From Lineus longissimus (Eukaryota; Nemertea; Pilidiophora; Heteronemertea; Lineidae): DNA of 64,000 nt. The DNA lies in the NCBI RefSeq assembly GCF_910592395.1, contig NC_088312.1, forward strand, positions 11,036,001 through 11,100,000, written 5' to 3'. Within the stretch, counting starts at the first letter, position 1. The number at the start of each line of letters is the position of its first letter. Both the position numbers and the translations under genes were made by a program. Under the pieces are notes generated by a model. That model saw only the letters and a program-made list of their open reading frames with translations, had not been told where the DNA came from and ran no database searches. Shown piece by piece: positions 1-16,616 of the stretch.

Positions 1-302
1 ACCAGAGTCAAATGGAGACCTGCAAAGAATAGAATAGTGCATTGTAAGAGGTTTTGAAAGAAGTAGCTTGGACACTTAGGGGAAATCTATCATGAATGCA
101 AATTCACTGAAAAATGGTATTTTTAGAATCTGTATATCTGTCTGCTCAATAACATTGTTGAAATTCATATTCAGTGCAAGTTGCAACTATTGGGAACATT
201 CAGATTCAATTAAAAATTTCAATTTTTTTTAACAAAGAGCATAGGCCTTTAAAGTAAATGCATATTTTTCCATAGCCATTCCTCCAAAAAAGAAACTCTT
301 AC

Positions 303-1733
303 TTCTGCATCCATGCCAGCATATCTTTTGAAGCCTGCAGCACATAAGTGACAGCTGAGAGTATCCTCACAGAATGTCTCTTGTGGTATGGATAGGGCGG
401 ATTTGATCGAACATTCTTCAACTCGTTATAGAGACTTTTGCTTCGACAGCTAACTTTAAGGGATATTGACTGAAGATTATCTGATTCCAGAGTAAAGTGC
501 TGAAAGTGAAACAGAAGTCAAATGAATAATATTTGATATAAAAACGCACTTTTGTCAGTTGTCTTCATGGTGAATACCAATCTTTTTTTACTGAATCAAC
601 TTGTAACGTTCACCCAATCTAACCCCATTATGATGATGGAGTTGAGTTACTGCTAAAGAGATACACGGAGAAAACTGTCTATCAAAACAAAAAATTGGCG
701 GAAGGAACTATAGCAAGTTCCCAACCAGGGGGTTTGGGGGTTCCCCCCCCCCAACCTAAAGGCGCTGTGCGCTTACTAGGGCACTACACTGATAATATTA
801 TTTGATATAAAAACTTAAGAATTTCTATTTGTACTTTTATCAGTTGTCTTCATGGTGAATACCAATCTTTTTTTACTGAATCAACTTACAATGTTCAACC
901 AATCTAACTGCTCTGAGCAACACGACAACCCCTCATCGTATCATATCAATCATATCATAACCCACGCCAGAGCTTACCAATGCACTCAAAAGATCGATCG
1001 CCTCAAGAATGATTTCTTGGTGGCCAATTTTACTGATCCCTAATCTTTCCAGGTCATTCGGAATTAGAGAGAGAAGCTTCCTTCCATTTATGCTACCATT
1101 CAAGAAGAAATGTACATAGGGCAGGATGACATCATCAAGACCTGGAAAGGAATTTAACACCTATCACATGCATTCATGGGGAGACACAAACGAAGCATTT
1201 AGGCCTCAACTGATTGCGTTACAACAAGATGTTCTCTGTTTCTGTCAATTAAACCATGGTCCGTGTCATGATAATTTGTGTGGGAACAGTACACAGGCTA
1301 CATTCGATTCGATTTAGTTTGTCATTGGACTGGTCAGTTAGGCTTATTACAGCACTCAGCAGCCATATATGATTGATTCACAACATTGTGTACCCCAACA
1401 ACAGGATACAGATGACTGATGACACAAGTAGTCTGTGTATAGTTAGAACATGTAGTATATCTGATATCTGATATATAGGTCTAGTATACATTTTGTGTGT
1501 AGAAAAAAGTAAACAAGAAATACTGAAATAGAAAATGAGGTGTAGCCTAAATGTCAAAGGTTGAACACAAAATTCTGCCACCTCTTCCCTTAAACTCTCC
1601 AATCCAATTACTTCAATACAATCTTGAGATTGTTTTCTTATGTCAAATCGGATAAAATACCTCGAAACCATTCTGCAACTTGTTCACAACTCCATCCCAA
1701 AATATTGGGATTTCCAAACATCACTCCAGCCAT
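303..1733 (-). CDS. CNKSR: CNK scaffold protein (connector enhancer of KSR), first three coding exons, partial
   Basis: Three minus-strand exons splice in phase: 1733-1661 (ATG start, donor gtattt, phase 1), 1141-978 (acceptor ttccag, donor gtaagc) and 499-303 (acceptor tttcag, donor gtaaga). Exons 1-2 encode a SAM domain: a start with WSCEQVAEWF, then GLDD, a hydrophobic core and the typical helix-5 pattern ISKIGHQEIILEAIDLL. This matches the N-terminus of vertebrate CNKSR2/3 from memory. Exon 3 fits the start of the CRIC domain that follows SAM in CNK proteins (pattern LSAVTYVLQASKDMLAWMQ). CNK proteins are membrane-associated scaffolds in Ras/Raf/MAPK signalling. The rest of the gene (PDZ, PH) would lie beyond the left edge. 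The call rests on recalled family patterns; domain order and splice phases support it. Confidence 0.82.
526..908. repeat. imperfect direct duplication inside a CNK intron
   Basis: A block of about 95 bp at 526-624 (from ATTTGATATAAAAAC through GTTGTCTTCATGGTGAATAC) recurs with small changes at about 800-908. The copies flank roughly 175 bp that includes a run of C residues near 745-755. No coding content is seen. It may be a local duplication around a small insertion. Confidence 0.6.
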
Positions 1734-1953
1734 TTCTTGAGTGACCTTGACCTTTTTGTTTTCTGTGTTGCAACAGACATTTTTGCAAATATTAAAATCA
1801 ATTAGGAGTGTATATTGGGCCTATTAATACCATATGTGAATCATATTGATGCTGTATATTTTATGTCTACTTACTATTTTGAGTCAAACAGCTCTGGTTG
1901 GAAACTATTTAGATGAAAATTCTTTACAGCTGTAAATTTCACCTTGGACCAAG
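1734..1953. promoter_or_regulatory. shared upstream region between CNK and NDUFB8 (divergent pair)
   Basis: The two start codons are only 220 bp apart and point away from each other, so both promoters and 5' UTRs must fit here if the annotated first coding exons are also the first exons. No strong TATA box or CpG-rich core is obvious. The region is AT-rich, with ATATTTTATG near 1856. Confidence 0.4.
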
Positions 1954-4645
1954 ATGGCGTCTTTGGGAAAATTTCTTCATTTTGGACCGAAAATTACTCG
2001 TCCCCTGCTCCATATTAGACCGCAAAATGTTGTCTTAGCAGCTCAAGCAGGATGTAAGCAGATATACCTTTCATTTAGATATAGAGACATGGTGAAAAAC
2101 GCACTGATAAATGAAGTAAAATTGAATATGCGTATACCATACACTATATACAGCACACTAGCCTATTCCGGCTATACACTACAGTGACTAGGCCTACTGT
2201 CTACTGAAAATCTCTAGCCTAGCACCCAACCCCCAACATGCTCAAGAGAGTCATGATCATCTGGATCTGCCCATCAGCCTCATGCCCTTGCTCAGCTCAT
2301 ACCCTAGCCCTAGGCTGGGCTAGACTATGGACAGATAGAGTCAGACTAGAGTCCAAAGAAAACCTGTTTACCGGTATCCTCATTGAGTACAGGCCACGGC
2401 ACAGGCCAACAGAAATGACAGGGCTGGGGTACAGAACAAAGCAGATTGTTTGTTTCTGTTGTTCGTTTTTTCTGTCGGCTGTCGGCCAAAATAACTGATG
2501 CTGACTCCATAACTTGGCAAAGTTTGGCCACTCCACCACAGGCACAGGTGCAAGACGCACTGATGTGGAATGAAACGAAAGATCAGTGTACATGAAGAAT
2601 GCAATATTTGATTTACTTTTCAGACTGGAATAAGGACTGGGCTGCTGGACCTGTCCCAAAGACTCCAGCAGAAAAAGCGGCGGCTGCCAAGAAGTATGGA
2701 CTTCTAGAGAAAGATTATGAAGCTTACCCCGATGATGGCTTTGGATGGGGTGACTATCCGAAGTTGCCATATGTTTCTGGTGACAGCAGAGATCCCTATT
2801 ATGACTGGGATATTCCTGAATTAAAGAGAAACTTTGGAGAACCAGTAAGTTTAATGGTATTTCTTAGTTGTTGGGTCCAGTCGCTCTGTTCTGGAAATTA
2901 TAATTTAAGAGCTCGTTGCTAAAAAATTTGTAAATCAGTTTGTATGCATTTCTTTGATTAATAAAAGTTAGCTGACTTATCCAATATCATTATGGTCCAC
3001 CTGATGGACCGTCTGTGTTTCACTGATAACATTGGCAGAAGAATTGCACAGTTACAAAGAAATTATCTGGTTTACTGTCCACCTCCCGCATGAGTTCAGA
3101 GCGTACTTCAAGTTTTGTCATTATTTTGGAAAAAAGGTATTTCTTTTGTTGTTGCCATTAGTTTTTTTATTCAAACAATCTTTCCAGTGGTTCATCTTTA
3201 TCTAAACTGATGGAAAAACACAATAAAAACTTGATAGGGTAGGATCTTCACCATTATAATGACATTTTTTCAATGCGGCATTGCCTCATGTTGATGACTG
3301 ACCTTTTCATTTACTGGAACTTGCCGAATCACGTGTTTTGACCAGTAAATCAGGCTGTAAACCAATAACGGATAATGAAAAATGAAAAAAGCCTGATCAT
3401 CTTTTTAAATATCTCGGATGGTAAACCGGATTAATCATCCCCATGGCCTTATTTCTCTTTCAGTTACATATCGAGGCAGACATAATTGGTGAGGACAGAT
3501 GGGATCCAAACTTTGATTACAGATATTCTTTGTAAGTTTTCTGTTTTTTTCGAATTATAAATGGTAGAAAGGAATTGATAATAATCCGAGTGTCTCCTTA
3601 CTGCCTTCTGCTGAAGACATGAAAACTTGACATGGTCATTGCTTTATAAACACTACTGGAAGAGCTCCATACCAACATGATATGTTGCCAGCCAAAATGT
3701 TTTTTATTGAAAGCCGTTGAGGTTACTCATGACTATCAACACTGCTGTTGCATGTGATAGCGGCATGGCAGTATGTGTTGTGTATGTTGTGGTGCTTTTC
3801 AGTGGTTGCAATAGTTGTGACAACACCGGCAGTCTGTGTTGTGTATGTTGTGGTGCTTCTCGGTGGTTGCAATAGTTGTGACAACACTGGCAGTCTGTGT
3901 TGTGTATGTTGTGGTGCTTTTCAGTGGTTGCAATAGTTGTGACAACACTGGCAGTCTGTGTTGTGTATATTGAGGTGCTTTTCAGTGGTTGCAATAGTTG
4001 TGACAACACTGGCAGTCTGTGTTGTGTATATTGAGGTGCTTTTCAGTGGTTGCAATAGTTGTGACAACACTGGCAGTCTGTGTTGTGTATGTTGTGGTGC
4101 TTTTCAGTTGTTGCATTAGTTGTGACGACACTGTAGCTGTGCTAATCTTCAGTATAAAAAGCATGACTAAAGAAATGTCTGTCTTTTGAATGCAAGAACA
4201 TTTGTTCCTCTTAAGAAATTTGATTCACACTTATAGTAACTGATCGATTTATATATTTCAGAGGGGAGCAGTTACGGTGGTTTGTTGGACTAGTTGGAGG
4301 CCTCGTGGTCCTTTATATACTGACAATGCCATACCCCAATTTTACACCAACGGTTAGTATTCTGTAAACTTCATTTTGTAAACCTGCAAACTGTGCCAGC
4401 TATCTGTGATGGATCAAACATGGATGTCACGTGCTGCTGTTGAAACGGGCAAGGTGCTTTGTCACTGCATATTTGAAGAATATTATGCTACTGTGGCACT
4501 CAAATGATTAGATCAGTCTGATTCTAAGGCCTTCCTTAATTGTTGATTTTCCTTACAGATGCAGAAAGAGATGCCCTACAAACTAAACGAGGAAACTCGT
4601 GAGTGGGAGTTACAGAAACACTACACGTTTGAACCTGTAGAATAA
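1954..4645 (+). CDS. NDUFB8: NADH dehydrogenase (ubiquinone) 1 beta subcomplex subunit 8, mitochondrial complex I
   Basis: Five coding exons: 1954-2053, 2624-2844, 3464-3531, 4262-4352 and 4559-4645, all with GT-AG borders and matching phases, giving 188 aa (human is 186). The family signature [16 protein letters not shown], then [19 protein letters not shown] and the [11 protein letters not shown] block, lies in exon 2. Exon 4 encodes the single membrane helix ([20 protein letters not shown]). The N-terminus is basic and lacks acidic residues, as in a mitochondrial targeting sequence. The protein is an accessory subunit of the complex I membrane arm. Stop TAA is at 4643-4645 and the likely poly(A) signal at about 5276. 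Intron 3 carries a 61-bp minisatellite. Start chosen because ATG follows AAG in a good context and opens the targeting peptide. Confidence 0.93.
3770..4135. repeat. 61-bp minisatellite in NDUFB8 intron 3
   Basis: About six head-to-tail copies of a 61-bp unit containing TTGTGTATGTTGTGGTGCTT and CAATAGTTGTGACAACACTG. Copies differ by a few substitutions (for example TGTTGTGG versus TATTGAGG). Open frames across it on both strands are artefacts of the periodicity. Confidence 0.9.
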
Positions 4646-4778
4646 ATGTTGATAGGATATAGACAGTTGATGGATACAATACTGACATTTCTGTGTTTCT
4701 AACGGAATTGTGTTTGAAGATGATGAGCACTTTGAGAGGCATTACAGTCAAGTTGTTGAAATATTTTGCTGTGTACAT

Positions 4779-4859
4779 GGTGGCCCAGAATTATTGTCCC
4801 TCACACAATGGATACACAATAGAATTCTATTGTGCAAGGGGAAATAATTCTGGGCCACC
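4779..4859. mobile_element. 81-bp palindromic MITE-like element in the NDUFB8 3' UTR region
   Basis: The ends GGTGGCCCAGAATTATT and AATAATTCTGGGCCACC are exact inverted repeats. The centre holds a second perfect palindrome, CACAATAGAATTCTATTGTG (4815-4834). The structure is that of a small fold-back MITE; no family assigned. Confidence 0.7.
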
Positions 4860-5275
4860 CTGTAGATTAGAAGTGAGTGTTCAGGAAAACTAATGCATGT
4901 ACTTGTGTAACATAATTTGAAATCTGTGTCCAAGCAATATACAACCAGTCTTTGTCTATTCTGCATCAATATCTGTCTGACAAAGACATCATCATGTCTG
5001 GCTTTTAAAATTGCCAGAAAGAGGACATTCAAGTGCATGTACCCATTCAGTCAAGACAGAGAAAAGTGCATGACTTGCTTCGGACACTGTTTGCATTAGT
5101 ACACTGTTGACTAAGTAATACATGTATGCTAAGTCTTGTTTACTAGTATCGGCAGAAATCTGTAAGTGGGCCTTATCCCTTTTTGGTATGATTGCAATTA
5201 TTGAATACCTTCATTGGTAAGTTTGACTTAAGCTTGCAATTCGAAGTATTGTGTCCTATGTACAAAGTTTACAAT

Positions 5276-5286
5276 AATAAATAAAA
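5276..5286 (+). terminator. NDUFB8 polyadenylation signal (likely)
   Basis: Overlapping AATAAATAAA lies about 630 bp after the NDUFB8 stop codon, followed by a T-rich stretch near 5302-5325. Confidence 0.5.
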
Positions 5287-5599
5287 TGTAAATGTATACA
5301 CTTTTCTCGAATTTATCTGTTTTTCCTAATGTGTATTGTTTGGAGGGTGGGGGGGGGGGGTCATATAATGTTTCACGGACCCCCTTACCGGATATACTTG
5401 GCAACTCCCTGGGGTTCCTTTAAACTAACCAGACAGACTTGACAATTTGATTTTTGGCACGTCATCCAAGGAAAATAGACAAGTTGTGAGATAAGGCCAA
5501 CACTGTGTGTCTCCAAATTGCGTCCACAAATGGTTGTCTTTATTAGTGTTGCGCTTACAATTCGAATTGTGACACGAGTTTTAGTGGGTGTCTCCCACT

Positions 5600-6110
5600 T
5601 GTATGTGACATTGTCCCCCAATTGCCCGGGAATCAATTGGCTAATATTTTCCGTTGTGACATAGCCGGTTCTAGTGAGTGTCTCCTGCTTGGATGTGACG
5701 TTGTCCCCCAATGGCCCGGGAGTCAATTGGCTAATATTTCCCATTGTGACATAGCCAGTTCTAGTGAGTGTCTCCTGCTTGGATGTGACGTTGTCCCCCA
5801 ATGGCCCGGGAGTCAATTGGCTAATATTTCCCATTGTGACATAGCCGGTTCTAGTGAGTGTCTCCTGCTTGGATGTGACATTGTCCCCCAGTGGCCTGGG
5901 AGCCAATTGGCTAATATTTCCCATTGTGACATAGCCGGTTCTAGTGAGTGTCTCCTGTTTGGATGTGACATTGTCTTCTAATGGCCCGGGAGTCAATTGA
6001 CTAATATTTCCCGCTGTGACATAGGCCCCTAGCCGGTTCTAGTGAGTGTCTCCTGCTTGGATGTGACATTGTCCCCTAATGGCCTAGGAGTCATTGTTCA
6101 ATACTTCGCT
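5600..6110. repeat. 90-bp minisatellite between NDUFB8 and ZC4H2
   Basis: About five and a half copies of a 90-bp unit; TTGTCCCCCA marks the phase at 5701, 5791 and 5881. The unit includes GGCCCGGGAGTCAATTGGCT and CTAGTGAGTGTCTCCTG. A single partial copy recurs at about 6362-6412. Because 90 is divisible by three, the array is open on both strands, but it has no sign of being a gene. From 4860 to 5600 and 6110 to 6600 I see otherwise unremarkable sequence (a G-run at about 5348, a C-run at about 6480). Confidence 0.88.
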
Positions 6111-6731
6111 GGGAAAAGACTTCTACTGGGTGTCTCAAGATTGTTTGTGACACATCTTGTCATATTCTTAAAACAGTGGTTCCCCCTGTTATCAGACTTG
6201 AGTTTACAGAGAGGCCATGCACTGTCAAAAAATTAGGTCTTGTTGCACCTCCAAGCACAATGGGGATATGTTTTTGAACTTTGTGATCATTAATACCATG
6301 TGGCAGAGGGTGGTATCTCATCTTCCCGTCCCTGGGTCACACTGTGTCTTTAACTAGTGCAGTCTCCCACTTGTATGTGACATTGTCCCCCAATGGCCCG
6401 GGAGTCAATTGTCTCAAGACTGATTGTGACACACCTTGTCATATTCACACTGTGTCTTTAACTTGGCTTTAACCCTCCTCCCCCCCCCGTTTTCTTATCT
6501 GTAAGGCCAATCCTATCCACCATGGGGTCTTTATCTGTTTTTACTGTGCCCTCGCAAGGAGTGGGTTAACTAAGCCAAGAACTCCTAGCCAATCAGACAT
6601 CAGATATTGAATTTCTAGGAATATTCCCCGCAGTAAACTCGTCTCCAAAGAACCGGTTACCCCACACATTCTGTTGTATTGAAAACGGATACAATTTCCA
6701 AATCGTGCCTGGAAGCGAGGTAAACCCAGCC

Positions 6732-11913
<5,182 letters not shown>

Positions 11914-12011
11914 GAGAATTCTGAAAAGATGCTGTTGCCAAGTGCAATAAATGAACTTTGGGTAGTGCAGTGGACTAAATTACTACTTTTGGACTTTCCT
12001 GAACTGACATA

Positions 12012-12202
12012 TGTGACCCACCATGGCAAAATGGGTCACATGTCGCACAGAAGATGAGCCTAAAATGACACCAGGACATAATAGAAGAAATTGATACACT
12101 CAGATTTCACAAAAGGCAGACAATAGTGAAATGAACAACCAGTCCGTCTCAACCTGTCAAGCTCGAAGCGACATGCGCCTCATTTTGCTGTGGTGGGTCA
12201 CA
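12012..12202. mobile_element. short inverted-repeat element (MITE-like) in the ZC4H2 3' UTR
   Basis: Ends TGTGACCCACCATGGCAAAA and TTTTGCTGTGGTGGGTCACA are inverted repeats about 190 bp apart. The sequence from here to the poly(A) signal near 12734 is 3' UTR; the long open frame at 12190-12678 has no recognisable features. Confidence 0.65.
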
Positions 12203-12733
12203 TATATGTCAATTTGGTTGATATGAAAGGAGCAAAGCCTTTACAGGGTATTCCAAGATATGTGCTGGCCAACTTTGGTGCATTCACAATCTATGTTTTC
12301 ATTGGATATGATTGGGGACTGTCTCAGATGAAGGTCTGTCTTCATTTCATTCAAATCGGTCAATCTCTTTCGCAGTTATATGAAAATATACATGTGCTTT
12401 TCTACACATCCACTGAAAATTTGTCCAATTTGGCTTGTCCATTTCTCAGGACAGACACCCTGTATACTTGGATTTTGATTAGTTGGGCAAACATTAGCGG
12501 ACACAATCAGTGTTCTTGGCAACTCTCATGTTTTGACAACATCGTCATGCCTATTCAGGCCATTTCTTTAGGGTACCCCTGTACGAGGCGAATCTCACTT
12601 AATCGTATTGTTTATCCGCCTTATTCCGTGTGGCAACTTCCTTGCCTTCGGAAGGTAACTTATTGTGTTTTATGTTGAAAAGAATCATTGTGCAAAATGA
12701 TTTCTGTTGGTGTATATTTTCTTTTCTTGTAAA

Positions 12734-12739
12734 AATAAA
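12734..12739 (+). terminator. ZC4H2: ZC4H2 polyadenylation signal (likely)
   Basis: AATAAA 820 bp after the stop codon, in a T-rich context. Confidence 0.45.
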
Positions 12740-12886
12740 CGTCTGAACAGTACATATGGTATTGAAACTTATTGCCTTTTCCTGTCCTTGGTGGTGTGAT
12801 CATCTGGTGACGTAATAACATGCACCATTCAAGCAGAGGCTGAATCTGATGACCTAGCGAAACAGGGCATGTTAATCTGTTGAGAG

Positions 12887-13123
12887 TGTATCACGTGCAG
12901 TTTGCTAAAACTACGTGTTTTGGAAGCTGTGGTCACAACTTTAAAATACCTCCTGGCCAAAGTCGTCCCAACAGCACTAATCCAAGAAATTGGACCAGTC
13001 ACTCTTCAGCAAACAAAAGCTTGCTTGCTTGCAAGATTGATCCGCTTGGCTGCGACTGCCCCAATGGATGTTTGTCGATGGTTATTGAAATGTTGTATTC
13101 AGGGACACCCTGATGAAAACTAA
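12887..13123 (+). other. possible coding fragment of unknown gene
   Basis: An open stretch of about 78 codons ending in TAA at 13121-13123 has protein-like composition (Leu/Ala-rich helix, then LLARLIRLAATAPMDVCRWL). A possible acceptor CACGTGCAG lies at its start, but no ATG and no matching upstream exon is seen. It could be a last exon, a retroposed fragment, or chance. From 13124 to 15259 I see only the truncated MITE at 13762-13945, a C-run at 14574 and featureless AT-rich DNA. Confidence 0.22.
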
Positions 13124-15259
13124 TATACAGGACGACGCTGAGCAAGTCTCAAGACCGATTCTAAACAGGATACAGTGGACTGGGTTAACTGGATCTGTAC
13201 CTTACGACTCCCAGATATCTGGCCAAATAACTATCATTTGAATCCGTCATTGAAGATTGTTCTTTAAGACCTTCCGTAATGGCTGACTGATGTCGGGGAA
13301 AGACACAAGGCCTGAATACAGATTGCACCTCTTTTCAAGTCTAGTGGAATCTTGAGCAATACAGACTATTTTGTTACACCTGTGTCATAATCTCAACATC
13401 AGTGTACCAAACATAGTCACAAGAAATATCTGGAAGGAAATTTGATGTGCGTCTCATACATGGTACAACTTACAAGTATGCACTGGAGGAGTCAGGGGTT
13501 TGAAAACTTAGCAAATTATGCGTACATTTAAGAGCCGTATTCTACCTTCTGTGGGAGGTCCAAAAATCATTTGATGTCCTCATACTTTATGGAAAACCCC
13601 CAAGGCAAAGGCTACAGTACATCTTTTAAGACAAAGCAGAACAGAGTACAGTAACTGGTCTATGGTCCTCAACACCAAGCGTTTGGGCACATCCATAGAT
13701 GTAACAAAAAAGCTGAATCAGAATGTGTCAAAGGACATAAACAGTAACATCAACCTCTTTATGGGGGACTATCGTGCTATATATAGGCAGGAGAGCCTAA
13801 CTTTGCCATCTTCAAGTGACTAGTACATGTATAGGCCTACACAATATAGGCCCTTGGTCATGTCAGACTTAGCACTAAATATATCCCTCGTACAAGCGTG
13901 AATCATTTCGACCCACTGTGAGATGTGAGATGTGTTGGAAAGGGGGATCATTTTGGTAATTTTTCAACCAAAATATAAGATATAGTAAAGGAGTGTAGCT
14001 AACATAACTCTACTGATTCAAGAAGACCTTGTCTTGGAGAAGTTACTGCAAAAGACCTTATGCAGCAATCTTATACTTTTCTGAAGAGGGGGGATGTGTG
14101 TGTGAAACACCGGCACTGAAGGTGTTCACCAAAAGAGAAACATAAAGAAAGTATTTGGAGTATCAATACATTATATTTTCAACAGCCTCATACATATCAT
14201 CATACAGTTGAATCAGTGAAAGCAGCATCTTTGTGAAAGGTTCAATTTCTATCTTCAATGCTATAAAATTAATCACATACAGAGTCAGAAACCGTAGCAT
14301 GAAGTAATCCAGATAATTTCTTACTCCAACACATCTATGTACCCTGAAGAAGACAAAACTTCTGCAGTCAAATTAATGCTCAAATTTAACAGTATAAGTG
14401 TACAATGTTCTCATCCAAGGTTGAGTAATGAGGAACCTGCACAACAAAACCTGCCAATAGGGGGCCCTGCAGGCAAGTGGACCATGGTTGTAATGAGAAG
14501 CCATTTCCCGGGTCAATGATTATTTCATATTTCATATTTCATCCCTTAATTTAATACTCTACATGGGGAAATACCCCCCCCCCCCAAAAATGTAGTTTTA
14601 TTGGTCCTTAATTCTATTTTGATGAGTTTTAGGGAGAAAATCAACGAAACTTAATTTTAATGGAAAATGCACTGGAAGTGTACCTTTCAGTACTGGTGCT
14701 GCCATCTGGATTTTTAGTTCTGCCAGTTTCTCATTGTATAAAGCATCTCAGTCTTTCAATTACTTAGTCCATATAGCTGGTGTATCCCCATTTCGCCTAC
14801 ACCCATTTCGCCTATTACCCATTTCGCCTTATAGCTTCCCAAATATTTTGCAGTTCAACACTTCCATATTTTAGTTTTGTGCCAGTATCAATCACACATC
14901 ATCTGGATTTACAGAACAATAAACATACTACAATGTGATAGAAACTACACTCGCATCTTCAGTACCCACAAAAAGAATGTATTTTAAAGCGAAACATTCT
15001 TATCGGACAGTTTATTGGTCTGCATCAAATCTTACTGTGCAAAGGAGTTTAAGCTGCATTATTACAGTTTGGTAATAGGCCTCAAGGGCTAAGTACAAAA
15101 GCACAAAAGCATTTACAATTTTGAAAATTACATGGGTATACGGAATTACATGTAAGCTCATGATCAAAAGTTATGAGACACCACTTATTGCACATTTTCT
15201 CCAATATGTCTAATCCTCTAATCCAAATTTTCACCATTGGTGGAGTAAAATCAATAAAA

Positions 15260-16294
15260 AATGGCCAGGGCCATTGTGCTCACCTCATGTGGAGGAAAGA
15301 TGGATAAAGAGCATGGTCTTGTGTCATGTTGTGTTAGGTTTGATGTAGGTCCAAGCAATTACAATTTCCCCAAAATGGCCAATTTACAGTACATTCGACC
15401 TCTGTGACCTTGAAAAGTAGGTCAAATCAAAGAAGACCCGGGTGACACATTGAATGGATGTTAGAATTAGATGTACCTATGATATAAAATTGGTGCCAAT
15501 CGGGCAAGTCATTACTAGGAATAATGGCATTTTGAAGAATTTAGGATTTGGCCCCCTCCCTGGAGGCCAAACGGCAAATCAGATCGCACCAAACTTCGGT
15601 ACCTGAGATCACCTGACCAAGGGGTACATGTGTACTTAATTTGTGATCAATAGTCATTGCAGTTAAGAAACATGCCATAGTTACGGCCTGACGGCAAATT
15701 TACGCCATTTGACCTCTGTGACCTTGACAAGAAGGTCAAATTAAAAACCTGTGTGACATTTACTGTATAGTGGTTAGATGTACCCATGATATCAAATTGG
15801 TGGCAATCGGGCAAGAAGTTAAGGAATAATCACATTTTTAAGGTTTTTGGATTTTGCCCCCTGGTGGTCAAGTGGTGAATCATATTGGACCAAACTTTGG
15901 TCCCTGAGATCACCTGACTAAGGGGTAAATGTGTACCAAATTTGGTATCAATAGTCATTGCAGTTTAGAAACGTGCCATCGTTACATCCTAACGGCTAAT
16001 TTACACCATTTGACCTCTGTGACCTTGAAAAGGAGGTCAAATCAAAAACCCGGAGGATATATGATGCACCTTTGCTAGAAGTACCTACCATATTTTTTTC
16101 AAAATTTCCCGACTACTATTAAGGGAGATATTGCATATTTTCACTTTTAACGTTTGGCCCCCTGGTGGCCAAACCATGAAACGAATCGGACCGAAACTTG
16201 GTCTCCCAGGTGTCATTACATAAGGGTACATGTGTACCAAGTTTCAACTCAATAGCTCTAACAGTTACGAAACGTGCCCTGCTAACGGACGACG

Positions 16295-16332
<38 letters not shown>

Positions 16333-16386
16333 ACGACGGACGCCACGGTATGGGATAAGCTCACCTCTGCTAAGAGGTGAGCTAAA
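15260..16386. repeat. dispersed structured repeat, 'GCTCACC' family, complete copy
   Basis: Begins with the head ATGGCCAGGGCCATTGTGCT followed by CACCTC. Ends with AGCTCACCTCTGCTAAGAGG and TGAGCTAAAAA, a hairpin complementary to the head's GCTCACCTC. The body has three diverged subunits of about 300 bp, each with TTTGACCTCTGTGACCTTGA and AGGTCAAAT. A (GAC/CGA)n microsatellite at about 16287-16340 sits just before the tail. Class unknown; a structured non-autonomous element. Confidence 0.7.
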
Positions 16387-16616
16387 AACCCATGTGCAAG
16401 TAATACTGCATGGTGGTAAGATGTTTCCATGTTGATCAATTTGGTGACAATCGGACAAGTAGTTAAGCAATTATCAGAATTGACAACAAAGTTTCAAGTT
16501 CATAGCCCCAGCGGTTTCGAAACGTGTCACAGGATACTACGACGGACGACGAACACTGCGGTATTGTATAGACTTCCCTGAGCCAACAAGAATAAGGCCA
16601 TATTAGAGGGGTTTAT

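Noticed and set aside
5385-5996. 203-codon minus-strand frame with a 30-residue repeat
   Set aside because: It is produced by the 90-bp minisatellite; no splice or start signals support it.
12190-12678. Open frame of 162 codons on the plus strand
   Set aside because: It lies in the ZC4H2 3' UTR, starts inside a MITE-like inverted repeat and has no domain-like pattern.
16119-16470. Frames rich in Arg or Ser runs
   Set aside because: Translations of the GAC/CGA microsatellite.
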